Of a DNA stretch of 64,000 nucleotides, positions 24,131 through 36,340 are shown piece by piece. Origin of the DNA: Atrichornis clamosus (Eukaryota > Chordata > Aves > Passeriformes > Menuridae). Location of the stretch: NCBI GenBank assembly GCA_013400975.1, contig WBMZ01012087.1:119150-183149 (forward strand), in the 5' to 3' direction. The first letter of the stretch is position 1. Every line of letters starts with the position of its first letter. The notes under the pieces are model-generated. The model made no database searches. It was not told the origin of the DNA and saw only the letters and a program-made list of their open reading frames with translations. The position numbers and the translations under genes were made by a program.

Positions 24131-27100
24131 CCCTCTTCTTTTCCCCTGGAGGTAGTTTTATGTCTGGCTCTTTCTCTGAGTACTGCTTCAAAGCTGCACT
24201 GCTTGGAGCAGATTTTTGGGCACAAAGAAATTTCGTGACAAGAGCATTCTGCCACTGCTTGGGGTTTTGCTGCGTCTTGCTTCCCAAGACGACAGCGGCC
24301 AATGCTGGGGTGAGCGTGGCTGTTGCTCTGGGGGGAAGACACACATTTACTCTTCACTTGAGGAGAGACTGGAGATGGGACAACTGAGAGTGGTGTGTTT
24401 GGGAACTGCCAGCCAAGAAGAAGGTGAGGTGTTGGTGTGAGCACCGAGGAGCTCATGTTTGCTTGGGCACCTGCACTGCGCTCCGTTGGTGCTCTTCAGG
24501 TGGAAGATGCTGCTCTTCCATGTTGGAAGAACAGGATCAGATTTCACTTTTGCTTTGCAGCAGCAGACTCATATGTTAGTTTGAATTCGCTGGCTAGGCT
24601 TATTCTGGCTAATGTTTGCCAGATTCTTCTATTACATATTAAAATAAGATCGTATGAGTGGGTTTTCTTTTTGTGCGTGTTTCAAAAAACTAGGCCAGCC
24701 CTAACAAGCACATTTTTGTGTTTTTGTTGGGGTTTTTTTGCATTTTGTCATTTTACATATTGAAAAATGGAATGCAAAAAAAAAAAAAAGAAAAAGCCTG
24801 CTAACATCAAAAAAAAAAAAAGCTTTGCATTATTCTGCATAAGTGTTAAAATCTGACTGATAGTTTGTATATACAGACTTCGTTCTTTATGGTGTTTCCT
24901 TTCCCCACCCAAAGATCACAGATGCTATGATAAAAATTAATGCTCTTTTAGTAAATGCTTTCTTTTCTGAATTTGGCCTAAAGAGGGGCATGCAGTGCTT
25001 TTGTTACTAATAAATTGGCAGGATTTAGGTAAAAATAATAGGCAGGCATTAATTTGTTGGGACAGGATCTCCTAAAAGAAAATGCAGAGCATTTCTCCCT
25101 CCTTAAATCCAGCTATTTTAATATCATAAAGTTTTTATTTTAACCATCAGGAGAGTAGCCCTGTTTGAAGAATTCAGCTTTAAAAAATGTCTTTGTAAAT
25201 TGAGATTTTAGGACTACCTATTTGGAGGATGTTCCATATGATAAATGACCCTTATAAGACAAAAAAAAAAAAGTAATTTTGCATGTCTGCTCCCTAGGAT
25301 GTGTGATAATAATAAATGAACATTTTATATATCATTATATATATATCATGGCAGAACAAAAATCAGAAGATATATTATTCATTATTCCTGTTACTTTATA
25401 TTTAAAAGGCAAAGGTTTTTGCTTCTTTGCCAAAACAACGGCTACAGAATATATTTGTAATAATCCCAGCAAATATGACGGGGAGAAAGATCTTCCAGGT
25501 CGTTAGCACTGAAGAAAATAGAGATGCCTTTAATTGTATTCATTTGAACATTAATACATTAATGCTGAGATTTAAGTACTGTTACTATTAAAAATTAAAC
25601 TGGAGGGGCAGTGTGCAGATCATATGCTTTAGTGTAACTTGTCAGGTGCAGTGTTTGCATATTTAGCCTGCCATTCCAACACTAAAATGGATGTTTGAGG
25701 CTGGATCTGGCTTTCCTGGGGACACTTTTTTCACCACCCCTCCCTGGCTTTGTTTCTGGCAGTTGCATTTCTTTTCATGGATGCAATTGCACCACCTGTG
25801 CAAAAGTTGCAGGGATTAAAATCAGAGGAGGGTAAGGAGTCACTTGTTTGCTGTCCTGAAGTCCTCTTGTTCTTCTCCCTGTCCTCCCCCCGCCATGTCC
25901 GCAGCTATTTTGCAATATGCAACCCCCTCCGAGCACTGCCTGCGGAACTGGAGTAGCTCTGGCATGTAGATTTCCCAGTGGGAGAACTTGTGTGGATGGT
26001 AATTTTAATGAGACCTGATTTAAGCAGTAGAATAGATCCATAAAACTAATACAAGCAGACTTTCAAGAGCTCTACTATTTGTCAGGGCAGTGAATTTTAG
26101 AGGTGCATCCATTGGCTTGGTAAAGAATATTATAATCTCGAAAACTTAACCTGTATTAATTCAGATTGTTTCTATGCAAAGTACTATCGAGAATGTCTTG
26201 AATCCAGGGCAGGCCAAATATAGACTTATTTATTTTTGAGTCTCAACTTTCGTCCAAAAATCGTGCTGGAACCACAGGACCTGAAAGCTGTGCTCTATAT
26301 GAATGAATGCAAAGTCTGTACGAGTGCACGCAGCTGTGCCTCCAAGCTGTGACAAACCCTTAGCTTTGCTTTTTTCCCCCCTTCATTTAAGGCCACCACT
26401 CGGTTCATATGTATTCCAACCTCTCCCATGTTGTCACACCTAGTTATATATGGCAGTAATGTGGGTTTCTTTGGATACGTGGGGTTTTTCTGAGAATACA
26501 GGCGTTACACACATCCCAGAACCTGAATCCTGCTTCACGTAATACACTTGGTCCATGGCTTTTATTTTTCATCCCAGTGCTCTGGAGCGTCTCTTGCTGT
26601 TGTTGGAAATCGTGTAGTTCTGCTTGGCCTTACTAAACTGTTTTCTTTCCCTGCTCTCCTCCCCAGCCTCCTCCCTCTGTCCTGTTTGTTGTGAGTTTTT
26701 TTCCCAACTAGATTTTCTTGCCTCAGCTATCTCAGATGGCAGTGAGAAAGACAGCAGGTGCAGGAAACTCAGGGCAGGAGCTCGAGATGGGAATGGGGAG
26801 AGCTGGAGCACCAATAAACAGCAGAGAACAAGAGGCAGAAGAGCATCACAGGGGGAGAAACAGAAGGAAAAGCGATAAGGGAGGGATGGAGGCGAAGGCA
26901 AGGGGAGGGAGGCCAGGGATTCCGTGTGCAGGTGGAGCAGAGGGATGCTCTGTGCCCTGCGGGGAGACGTCAGCTCTGCCACCCTCTTCCTGGGCTTGGG
27001 CATCCCAGCATCTGCAGGGATATGGGCACAATGGAGATGGCTTCTGCTAGAGCTGGTGTTAGCTGGGACATGCATTTAAATAGGGAAAAAGTTTATTTGC

Positions 27101-27479
27101 TTTTTCTCGCAGGAGATGCTAAGTGATTTTGCAGTTTGAGTGGAGTGGCATTATTGTACTTAGCTCTGCATTTATTAAATAAATTTGTTCTCCAACTCAA
27201 GTGTTAAGTGTGTATTATGAAACCTCGGAGCCAATCTTAGTGGTTGCAGTGTGCAAATATTTTTAAAATTATGTAATTAAACAGGGCTTGGGCTGCAATG
27301 TCCACTGAAGTGATTTATTAATTGAATGGTTTGATTAAATTTAATGTTATTTTAGTTTATACAGAAAGGGTTGGTATCTGTTTCACAGACGGGGACATCT
27401 TGTGGGGCTGTCAGTGATGGTTCAGAGGTCCTTAGGAGGAATCTTTAGCACCCAATTAAATATTAACCAAGAAGATGTG

Positions 27480-27900
27480 ACTCGTTCTTTCTCTGTCCCT
27501 GAAACTGTGTTTTGACATCTAAGGCTGGTGGTAAAAATTTGCTCGGCAGAATCACTTGCAATGCACTCTATTTATCACTAGATTATTTCCAAATTAATCA
27601 TGCTAAAAATCTTTCCACTGTAATTGTGCTGGGGCTCAGCGCTGTACGATGTGTGTAAATAAAAAATTCCCTTTTAATTTCATGTTAACTGTGTCTTGCT
27701 GCTGTTGCAGCCAAACTGTATCTGTTTCGCTGGAATGTCATTTTAAAGGTATTGTGGTTACTGAGCGGCAGCTGTGATTGAAAAGTATGTAAACTAATCT
27801 TTAGTTGCTCGTGTCATTTTTATATTCTTATGTCAGAACACAAGAAAGCTGCTTTAAATTTGTCTTTCACTGTGTATTAATTTTCAAGTCTAATTTTTCT
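27480..27900. promoter_or_regulatory. Candidate conserved non-coding element
   Basis: A repeat-free block rich in homeobox/POU-like words (AATTAATCATG near 27593-27603, TTTAATTTCATG near 27674), with TCATTTTAAAGG near 27738 and a TGATTGA word near 27776. No frame above background. Composition resembles ultraconserved developmental enhancers, but that cannot be tested from one sequence. Confidence 0.3.
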
Positions 27901-30900
27901 TGGGTTAAAGCATATACTGCCTTCTCTACTACACATTACCATTCAGTGCCAAAGTAAATGGCTACTTGTGAAAAAGTACAAAATTAGTTCCTGCTTGATT
28001 ACTCTAAAATACATATTTATTTTCATAGGGAGAGTTTTTATTGCCAGTGCATAAAGGACAATTATTCTGCATGGTATCGGTGACTTAAAAGACGAAGTAA
28101 TAAAGCACTGTATATTTATTACTATGAAGAGCAGAGCTGTGCATTGCTTTCCCAAAAACAAGAAGGAAGGTACAAAGGGTTTTGGGGTTTTGTGGGTCTT
28201 TTTCCCTTTTTTCTTCTAGGCTTGCACTGTGTGTTGTTCTGCTCTTTAAAATGCAGACCATTCGAAATGAAATCCTCAGCTAGTATGTCTGCATAAGAAC
28301 TTCTTTGTCTCTTGATGCCCAACCATTGAAAATTAAATGTGTTTGTGGATAAGTATTTATTCATACCATACCTCACACCTGATCTTGTGTCAGTATGACA
28401 TCATCTTTGCCACAAAGATTTCTGGTGGTTTAAAAATGTTCCGCTGTGAAATAAGTGGGAGAGGTAGAAAAGGGGCAAGGAAGGCAACAAAAATAAACTA
28501 CTAGTGGGATTTGATGTTTTGCCAATTAAAAACAAAATATAAAAAATCATGTTCTGAGGTCCACATGCTGTCTTTGATCCATACACAGGACTTCCATTTG
28601 TGCCGGTGGCAGTTCAGCCTGCGGAGGGAAGGCTGTACATGACTTAATTTGTATGTTGTGGGAAGTACATTTTCCTAGCATGTGGTCTAGCTTACTTGAA
28701 GAATCTGAAATGCGTTATAAATGTAAATGCTGTGTTTAAGTAAAACTTCATTATGTTTTGGTGGTTTCCAAAAATGCACAGGATTTGACCTTAAAGTGTT
28801 ATTTCAAGGTGTTATGATGTATGAGCTAGACTTTGTAGTCTTCTAAATTAAATCTTTGAACATGTTATTATTGTATTTTGGCATCGGCAAGATGTAGTTC
28901 TCAGCTATTTTCTGTCACAGCCTTCATTTTTCTAACAAGAGTAACGAGACAGGGCCAGATTCTTCTGTAAGAGGCGTGTGCAGGATGGGGATTACCCTGC
29001 GTTCACAGTGGTGTAACCGAGGACGGGTCTGCCCTTTGCATCCAAGTCCAAGGGCACGACAACAACGTGTCCGTGGCTGCCATCGGCGCAGCCGCCACCC
29101 ACCACCTCTCCCCTCGACCATTGCAGAGCCCCATGTAGGATGTGGTGAAGGGTTTAGCATTTGGATCCAAATCTGGTTCATATATAAAAGGGGTTGTGTT
29201 TCTGTTTGGAAAATATGAGCCCCTTTTACGTAGCCCAGGTGTGGATTAGCTCTCTAAACCATTTACCCATTCCTGTGTTTGTGGGAGACTGTTTTCAATT
29301 CTTACAAAGAGGCCGTACAAGTCAAGCCGTAGAAACAGCAGAAGCAATCCAAAAGTGGATTAAAACTTAAAAAAAATTAACAAAGTGTTTGTGATCTCAG
29401 GTTGGTAGTCTGGATGAGGGAGCAGACATAACCGCTATACGTATGCTTATTTCCAAAGAAAATAACTGCAAAACATTTCCACCAATGCCATGAGTGCTCA
29501 GGGCTTGTATTTCTTCTCTTCCTCTGTGGAACAGCCATCTGTTGTGTTATAGCGGGGCCGTGGGGCACCGTCCTTGCCGTGCCGTGTCCCCCAGGCAGCG
29601 CCGGGCACGGGGAGTGTGCCAGCCAGCCACAGGGAGAGGCAGGGTTTGGGCCGGGGTATGTTGTTGCAGAAAAGTCAAATTAGAAGAAGAGCTCTGAGTC
29701 AGCCCCTGGGGCTGTGGCCGTCGGTCGGTGAAGCGCCAGAGAGAGACCGTCTTTGTAGTGTTGTTTTTGGTACTGGTTTCACGTTGCGCGCTCGTGGTAT
29801 GAATCATGATGGTTACAAGGGTGATTTTCCTTCAAGAAAACAATCCCTCCCCCAAACAATCGTGGAGCCACCCTTTCAGACGCTTTGCATGGATGGCTGT
29901 CTCTCTGTCCTGAGGTAGTCTTTCACTCCAGGTTTGGGGTGGGAAGGGAGAGTGGTTCTCAGCCAAAGCACATCAGAGGCTTGTCCTCTATCTGTGACCA
30001 GGAGTTTCCCATTTTCCTCCTTCATGAACAGGCTGACTCCTGGATGGATGGGGGAGGCCTGAGAAATTCGTGCAGATCTTCAAAATAAAAGACACATAGG
30101 ATTCCCCGCTTTCCCTCTGTCATTCCTTCCCTGCATCCCAAATAGGGTAATGCTTAGAAATGCATCCAACCTCGAGTTCAAAACGGATCGCTTACCCGTG
30201 GTTCTTGAACAGCTAATTTTGCTGGCACGTTATTATTCACCCTCTGCTATTTTCACATTGTGACACAAAACTAGAGAGAAGAAGAGATTGAAATTTTGAC
30301 CGGTACGTTATCCTGATACCTGCGATGTCGTGTTGATATGAGAGTATTTTTACCACAAGGACTTTCTTGGTGGTTTTAGAGATCCCAGTGTGAATAAGTA
30401 GAAAAAAGGAGAACTAATAGCTAAAGAAACAAAAATATTTTTTTTCTTAAAGAAATTGATTAACATGCAAATGTGTACTGTATGCATATTAAATATCATT
30501 TCAAAATGTGATGGGCAGGAAGCATAAGTGATGCCATTTGGTTTTGTGGCATCAGTGTGGGTTGATTAAGGGGGTGGGGATAAATTTTGGGGATTATTGA
30601 TATAGCATGAGTAGAGCCAGATGGTTGTATTACACATCTTTTGTGTTCTTGTTTGCTTCTTAAAGCAGTTGCAGAATTTTGCCCTGGGCAAAATTTACTC
30701 TTTGCTCGTATGTTCCCCTGTGAATTTACTTTTGACAAAGTACTTCACAAAGAGGGGAAACGTCCCCGCAAACTCATCTCTCCCCTTCACGTTTGTGAAG
30801 CCAACAGCCCCCTACTTAAGAAATATTTTGTAACTTGTGAAATAAATTAGCAGTAGGTGCAAGTTCACTGTGTGTGTGTTGAGTATCGCTCCCCCTCGGT

Positions 30901-33900
30901 GTGCGGTATTGATTTACAGAGGGTGCCGTTTTTTAGATTTTCCTTGCAGTGTTTTGAAGAAGAAACTGTGGAAATGGCAACCAGTTCGGTTTAATGCACT
31001 GCTTATGTAGTATTCTTCCATTAAAGAAATGTTGTCTTAAAGATTAATGAGCTAATTTTTCCACTACTCTTTTTTTATTTTAAGTTTTGAGATTGCGGCG
31101 TACCTGATTCATGTGATCAAAAACACATACTTTGTGGTATTCAGGTTGAGTGGGAGAAGGTTGTGCTAGGTAGGTGTTTGTGACATTTGTTGGAACTGCT
31201 TATCACCGGAACCACCAAAATTTACATGTGTTTGTTATTTCCCTTTGAAAGCAATTTTTTATTTCCCATAAAAGATGGGTTTTTGTAAAGGCTTTGTGAG
31301 AAAGAATTTATGTCTTTCTTGTGCCTTGCACCAGTTTTTGTGGGTGTGTAGCTCCATTGACTTGGATGAGGTTACTCCCAACTTATATTGCTGTAGGCTC
31401 CTTGATGATGAGTTCCCTCTACATCTGGCAATTATAGTGGAAAACAGTCATGCTTGTAAACATGTTTTGTCCTCTGCCTGCATCCCCGTGTGAAATGTGT
31501 GTTTGCAGAAGGTGAGGGGGTTCACCTTGCTCATGATGGTGGGACTTTTATTGGGAACCAGTTCATGCTGTCATTGATTCAGTGGCCCCATGTCTGCATC
31601 CCCTCTCTGCGAAAAGCTAAGCCACAAGTTCTGCTCAGGCTGTGAGCAGCAGCTTTGGGCCCATTTTTTAGAATGGGTACTTGATGTGGAAATGGGGATG
31701 GGCAGCTCTGATCCCACTGAAATCTCTTTACTAGTTCAGTTGTAAGTCTGAGACCGGAGCAACTTACTCCTCATAATGATGCCATTGTGCTCATCCGATC
31801 TGATCAGTTCTGGAAATGTTTTAGTAAGTCTATCTTACAACATTATAAGAAGATAATCAGCTGCCTTAGAAGGTCCCCATCTGGAGTATAGAGTTCTTTT
31901 TCTGAAAGATGTTTTGCCTTTCCGAGATAGCTCTCGCATTTCATCATCTGTTGTGCAGAGATGAAGTGCATATGAAAAGTCAGTGACTCTGAATCCATCT
32001 GTTGTTATTATTTTCCACTGATAATTGGCTTGAACAATGAAATGTCTGTGTCTGTAGCCTTTGAAACTGTACACCCTGTTTATTTTCTGGAGGTCTTGCT
32101 CCACTCTCCCCCCTGGGTTTTTTTGGGTGGTTTTTTTTTTTTGGTTTGTTTTATTTTGGGGTGGGTTTTTTTGTTTCATTTTTCTCTCAAGCTCATAACT
32201 AGTGGAGCTTGCATGAAGATGACATCTTTGACTCCATGCATCAGTATGTGTCATTCAGCATCTAAGGCTTGCCTGCCAATTTTTGTCAGGGTCCTGTGTC
32301 TGCTGTGTGAGTGTAGAGCAGGCTTACAGCAGGAAGACTGGCAGATCCAGAGTTCGTAGATACCTTACCTGAAATGTAGTATTTATATCACTTTCTCTAT
32401 TAAAATATTAATTTAGAGACCAGTATCTAATACCTATGGAATTAGATACTACCTGTAATTGTGTAATATATTCAGTTGCATCCAGTTTTGCATGATGCAG
32501 GGTATTAATATTGGATTCCACTAACAGCAGATCCATTAGCTTGCTCAACCAGTATGAGATATATATGAGCAGGGAGGCATAACTACCAGCCAGAACTGCC
32601 AAAACAGTCATTAGAAGCTCCATTGGGATGGACAAAGGCTTTTACACAGTGATATACTGATTAAATTTTGTTCTATGGTTTATTTGCATCAAGGTTAGAT
32701 CGGTATCATCTGTGTGAACCGTATTATCTGACACCTTATTTGGAAGGTCATTTCAATGCAAAAATGGCGAACGACACAGGGGTTCTAAAATTTCTCACAG
32801 GATTCTTTTGTGGAGGATTTTTATCCTGTTAGGCTTAACTAGTTCACATTATCAATGTTTTTTGTGCTTTAACCTGGTGAGTTTATCCAAGGAAAAGTAA
32901 AAACTCCCTCCATACCGTATGAGTGCTCAGTGGAACTGAACACGCTTGATCCCCATTAAAACTCTGAGTTATATCCAGTATCCTTTGAAATAATCTGTGA
33001 CACATGCTTGAGAATCCAGTAAATGTGTGTTGCATCTTTTAGAGCCTGAATCTTCCTGTGTCTGCCTGTGTGTAAGTGCTCTTTCAGAATGAAATTTCGG
33101 GGCCGAACGCAGTCATGCCGTCCATGTTACGCTGTAGTCTGGAGCACCAGAGAGTAAGGCAGAGGAGTATAATCTTATTTGTGTTTCAATGGCAATCATT
33201 TAATACTGCAAGTTATTAAAAAATAATTAAATTACCAAAACCAACATGTAGCTAGGACTTACAATAAAAGGTCAATGTGATTTGACTCCTTAAGTTAGGA
33301 AGGGACACTGGTGAATTCCAATTGCTTTAAAATCATGCTGCTTCGTTCTATTTCTGGACTGGAAGGATAAACGAGACTGAAAAATAATTTATTTCTCTAG
33401 AAGCAAGAGTAAATCACAGTATATAATTATGTATATTCAATTATAATAATAAATGTTTAGATGTGCTTGGTGGTTATCACAGTCTCTAATTTAGTTGTTT
33501 CTTGAAGTAAATATAGTTTGGAGGGGTTGTTTAATGAGTAATATTTTTTAAATAATGTTTTTAAGGAGCACTTCAGAAATTTCTTCCTTTTCTCCAAATA
33601 AACTAGTAAATAGGTGTGCATTAGGTGGTGATTCATAACAGCTAAAATAGGTTTGCGTCTGGCATGTCTTTTACATAGTAAACAAAACAGGGACAGTACA
33701 AGCAAATGCAGATTTAATCTGTCAACTCAACCAACAGTCTCTGTTAATTTTAAATTAATTTTAAATCCTCGTTAAGAAAAGGCTGGGCCAGGAATGTATT
33801 GGATTTCAGTACAGTTAATGAAAATTAATTTTACAGGTGGTGTTTGGTTGTGTTTCTTCAGCTCTGGTGAGATGGGTGGCTGAGCCAAAGTGGGCACAGC

Positions 33901-34733
33901 AAACGGTTCAGCTTTGTGCCAGAGCAACGCTTAGATTAGAAATGAACGTTTGGCATGGAGTTGTTGGTGCTGTTGTTATTTACTATTAGACGAGCAGAGC
34001 GTTTAGCACTATGATTTGATTTGATTTTGCAGCTCCTATCCCCTTAAACAAGCTGTGTAGCTTGTCAGAGATCAGGACAGGTAGAATGCACAGCAGGCGT
34101 CTGATTTGAGCCAGTTACTCATTTGCTGAGTGTTTGTGTTTATGCAAAGGGGCCTCTTCCTGCATATTTAATCTAGAGTAAGGCAGTGGCTTTTGTTGTG
34201 TTTAGACCACATACCTTCAGTCCTTCCTTACACTGCAGCCAGTGTTGAAGCACAGAAAGGCTGGATAGTCAAAAGTGCTTTAGTGTTTTCAAACTCTCAA
34301 CTTTCTGCAGTTGGTTGGGAATTACTGTACAGCTCTAAGCCTTTTTCTTCCTCATTAATGGGTAAGTTTGCACTCGGTAGAATAAGATACTTTTGTTTCT
34401 GTTCCATTTTATAAATGCACAAAATGTTTGTTTGTTTGTAATTGTCCAAAGCCCTTTGAGCAGAACTGGTCCGCTGAGGGAGTTTGTTGCAGGGAATTTC
34501 ATCAAGAATACAGGTGTTTCTGGAATATACTTCTGAATCAAGTACTAAATGCCATATTGCAATAGGCAGGTATTTGCGGGGCGGGGAAGTGGCGGGGGGA
34601 ATGAGTTCGGTGTTATTATTCTTTGTACTAACAAATCCTGTTTTGTAACTGTCCTGAAGATAATGCTTCCATTGTTAGCTAAAAGCTTTCAAACAGTGAG
34701 CAACAGCAACGCAGAACTGCAAAAGAAGCAGCC
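27901..34733. other. Non-coding, no gene recognised
   Basis: AT-rich with two GC-richer patches (about 28970-29120 and 29545-29720) that hold several CpGs but are too short and weak to call promoters. A G/T-rich low-complexity run lies at about 32108-32180. A perfect tandem duplication of the 11-mer TTAATTTTAAA is at 33744-33765. No protein-coding frame above about 140 codons and none with a domain. Confidence 0.5.
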
Positions 34734-34780
34734 AAAAAAAAAAAAAAAAAAGAAAAAAAAAGGGAGGAGGAGGGGGGAAA
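34734..34780 (+). repeat. Polypurine tract, A-rich then G-rich
   Basis: About 47 bases of uninterrupted purine on the + strand: a long A run with a single G, followed by a G/A block. Such tracts can form triplex-type structures and often vary in length. It may equally be an old degenerate poly(A) repeat. Confidence 0.85.
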
Positions 34781-34849
34781 GCAACCCTCTGGTCTTTATT
34801 GTTTCCTTCGCAAGGGTCCTCACTCAAATGTCTGCGCTATAATAGGGAG

Positions 34850-35460
34850 GTTTTTCTTATGTGGAAATTGAATCGTCTCTTCATTGATATTAATAGCACA
34901 CTAGAGATGTTAGCCATGATGCAGAGTACCAGAGCTGTGGAGTAGGAAACCTGATATTGCAGGGGGAAAAAATGACAGTCCTATTGCTCCTCAGTGTGGG
35001 AGACATCCCTCCCCGAGAGCGGAGTTTGCATAATGGCATCCTGCCTCAACTATTTACTTATAGGTATTTTAATCTCGGGCTCTTTCTTTTAGTACAGGCG
35101 TAATTACTGTCGCTCGCTCCTGCACTTATTAACTGCGCTCGGTTTCTGATTCCGTCTGGACAAATTAGTTTTAAAAATGACTTTGGAGAGAATCCGTGCG
35201 GTGTGCCTGCACAATGTACATAGTGTATATGTAATGTGTGCTGGGTTAGGAGAGCGTCAGGGTCCGGCAAGAGGGAATTGGCATCAAAAATTAAAGCAAA
35301 GACGACAAAGGGCATGTCTTGGAGGCTGAGGGTTGAAGCACAGACAGCGCTTGGAGAAATGTGGAAAATGTGCGGCGAGGCCAGAAGTAGTAGTTTTGGT
35401 TCCCAATTAACTATTTCCTTCGTTTGAGTAACTCCTCTCAAACAGAAGAGTGTGCTGTTC
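34850..35460. promoter_or_regulatory. Candidate conserved non-coding element
   Basis: A repeat-free block with scattered CpGs away from any island and words such as GCGTAATTAC (35098-35107) and CACTTATTAACTGCG near 35122. It lies about 0.5 kb upstream of the CpG-rich block at 36 kb, so it could be a distal part of a promoter there or an independent enhancer. A 136-codon minus-strand frame crosses it without any domain. Confidence 0.28.
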
Positions 35461-35954
35461 CACCACATGTTGGAAAGTGTGAGAATCTGAATAAAATTTC
35501 ATCAACCTTATTAAAATATGTAGGGACTTTGGTCTTCTTGGGTACGAATCAGCCTACAGACTCAGAGGCATTTATTAACAATAAGACTGCTGAGGTTTTT
35601 TAATAACAAAATTACAAATACCGTGTCTAATTGTAAGTGTATTACTTTTATGCACCAGTTAAAAAAAAAACTTTTTATGAGGAAAAGTACCTCAGTCAAA
35701 GCACCTCGTGTGATTAGTGCTATTGTATTCTTAAATTTTGATTGATAGAGATAATAGTTTTCACTTAAAAATACAGACAGGTACTTTAACTTTCCATGAC
35801 AATAGCTATTTGCATTTCTTTTATCTTTTTGTTTAACATTTGTGGGGGTTGGGACGGATTTGATTATTAACTCTTATTGCACACCGAGGTAAATGCTAAA
35901 ACAAAGCTTTTGTTAAAGCTTCAAAAGGTAAAACAGCAAATATTGTTTTTAGGC

Positions 35955-36034
35955 TTCAATATTTAAAGGCTGTTAAAGGATACCTCGAAAATATTTTCAC
36001 ATGACCACGACCAGGAGTGTCACTCGCCTGCCAG
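35955..36034 (+). other. Possible non-coding first or internal exon before a CpG-rich block
   Basis: A good donor (CAG then GTAAGG, exon ending at 36034) is preceded by a plausible acceptor (TTGTTTTTAG ending at 35954). All three frames across 35955-36034 are stopped, so it is not an internal coding exon. An ATG at 36001 opens 11 full codons up to the donor (residues MTTTRSVTRLP), so a first coding exon or a 5' UTR exon remains possible. I do not recognise the peptide. Confidence 0.2.
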
Positions 36035-36340
36035 GTAAGGGACGGGACGGGGGTGGCGGGGGGGCTGTGGCGGGGAAGTGCCCCCGAGCAGCGCCGGGGT
36101 CACGGCAGAGTGGGGAAAATGTGTCCCTGTGGCTGTGTGCGGGTGTGGAAAGTGGCGCTGGAGGGTTGTGGAGAAGCGCCAGCCTTCCCCGAGGCCCCGG
36201 AGGTGGGTCCCGGCCGGGCAGCGGCGGGTCCGGCGCTGCGGGACTGGCCCCGCTGCCCGCAGCCAGCCCGGGAGTCCCGCCGCCGCCGCTCGGGAGTGGG
36301 CATCCCTCTCCTTGCTTCCACCGGGAGAGGTCAAGTTTCA
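36035..36340. promoter_or_regulatory. CpG-rich block, possible CpG-island promoter
   Basis: About 300 bases with high GC and dense CpG in a window that is otherwise AT-rich, starting abruptly just after a splice-donor-like site. CpG islands of this size in birds usually mark promoters or first exons. The direction of transcription is open; the donor argues for + strand. Frames of 104-121 codons on both strands here are a by-product of GC richness. Confidence 0.5.

Larger units (their letters stand above)
18281..27479. other. Long non-coding stretch with homopolymers
   Basis: Nine kilobases without a supportable gene. Visible items are poly(A) at 19749-19766, a pyrimidine-rich run with 19 Ts at 24112-24130, paired A runs at 24776-24789 and 24809-24821, and an AT dinucleotide patch near 25327-25348. 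The region around 26560-27060 is purine/pyrimidine skewed and gives a 168-codon minus-strand frame that is low-complexity and not called. No CR1 or LTR ends were recognised. Confidence 0.5.

Noticed and set aside
26569..27075. 168-codon minus-strand frame
   Set aside because: Ser/Leu/Pro-rich product of a purine/pyrimidine-skewed tract, with an open frame on the opposite strand.
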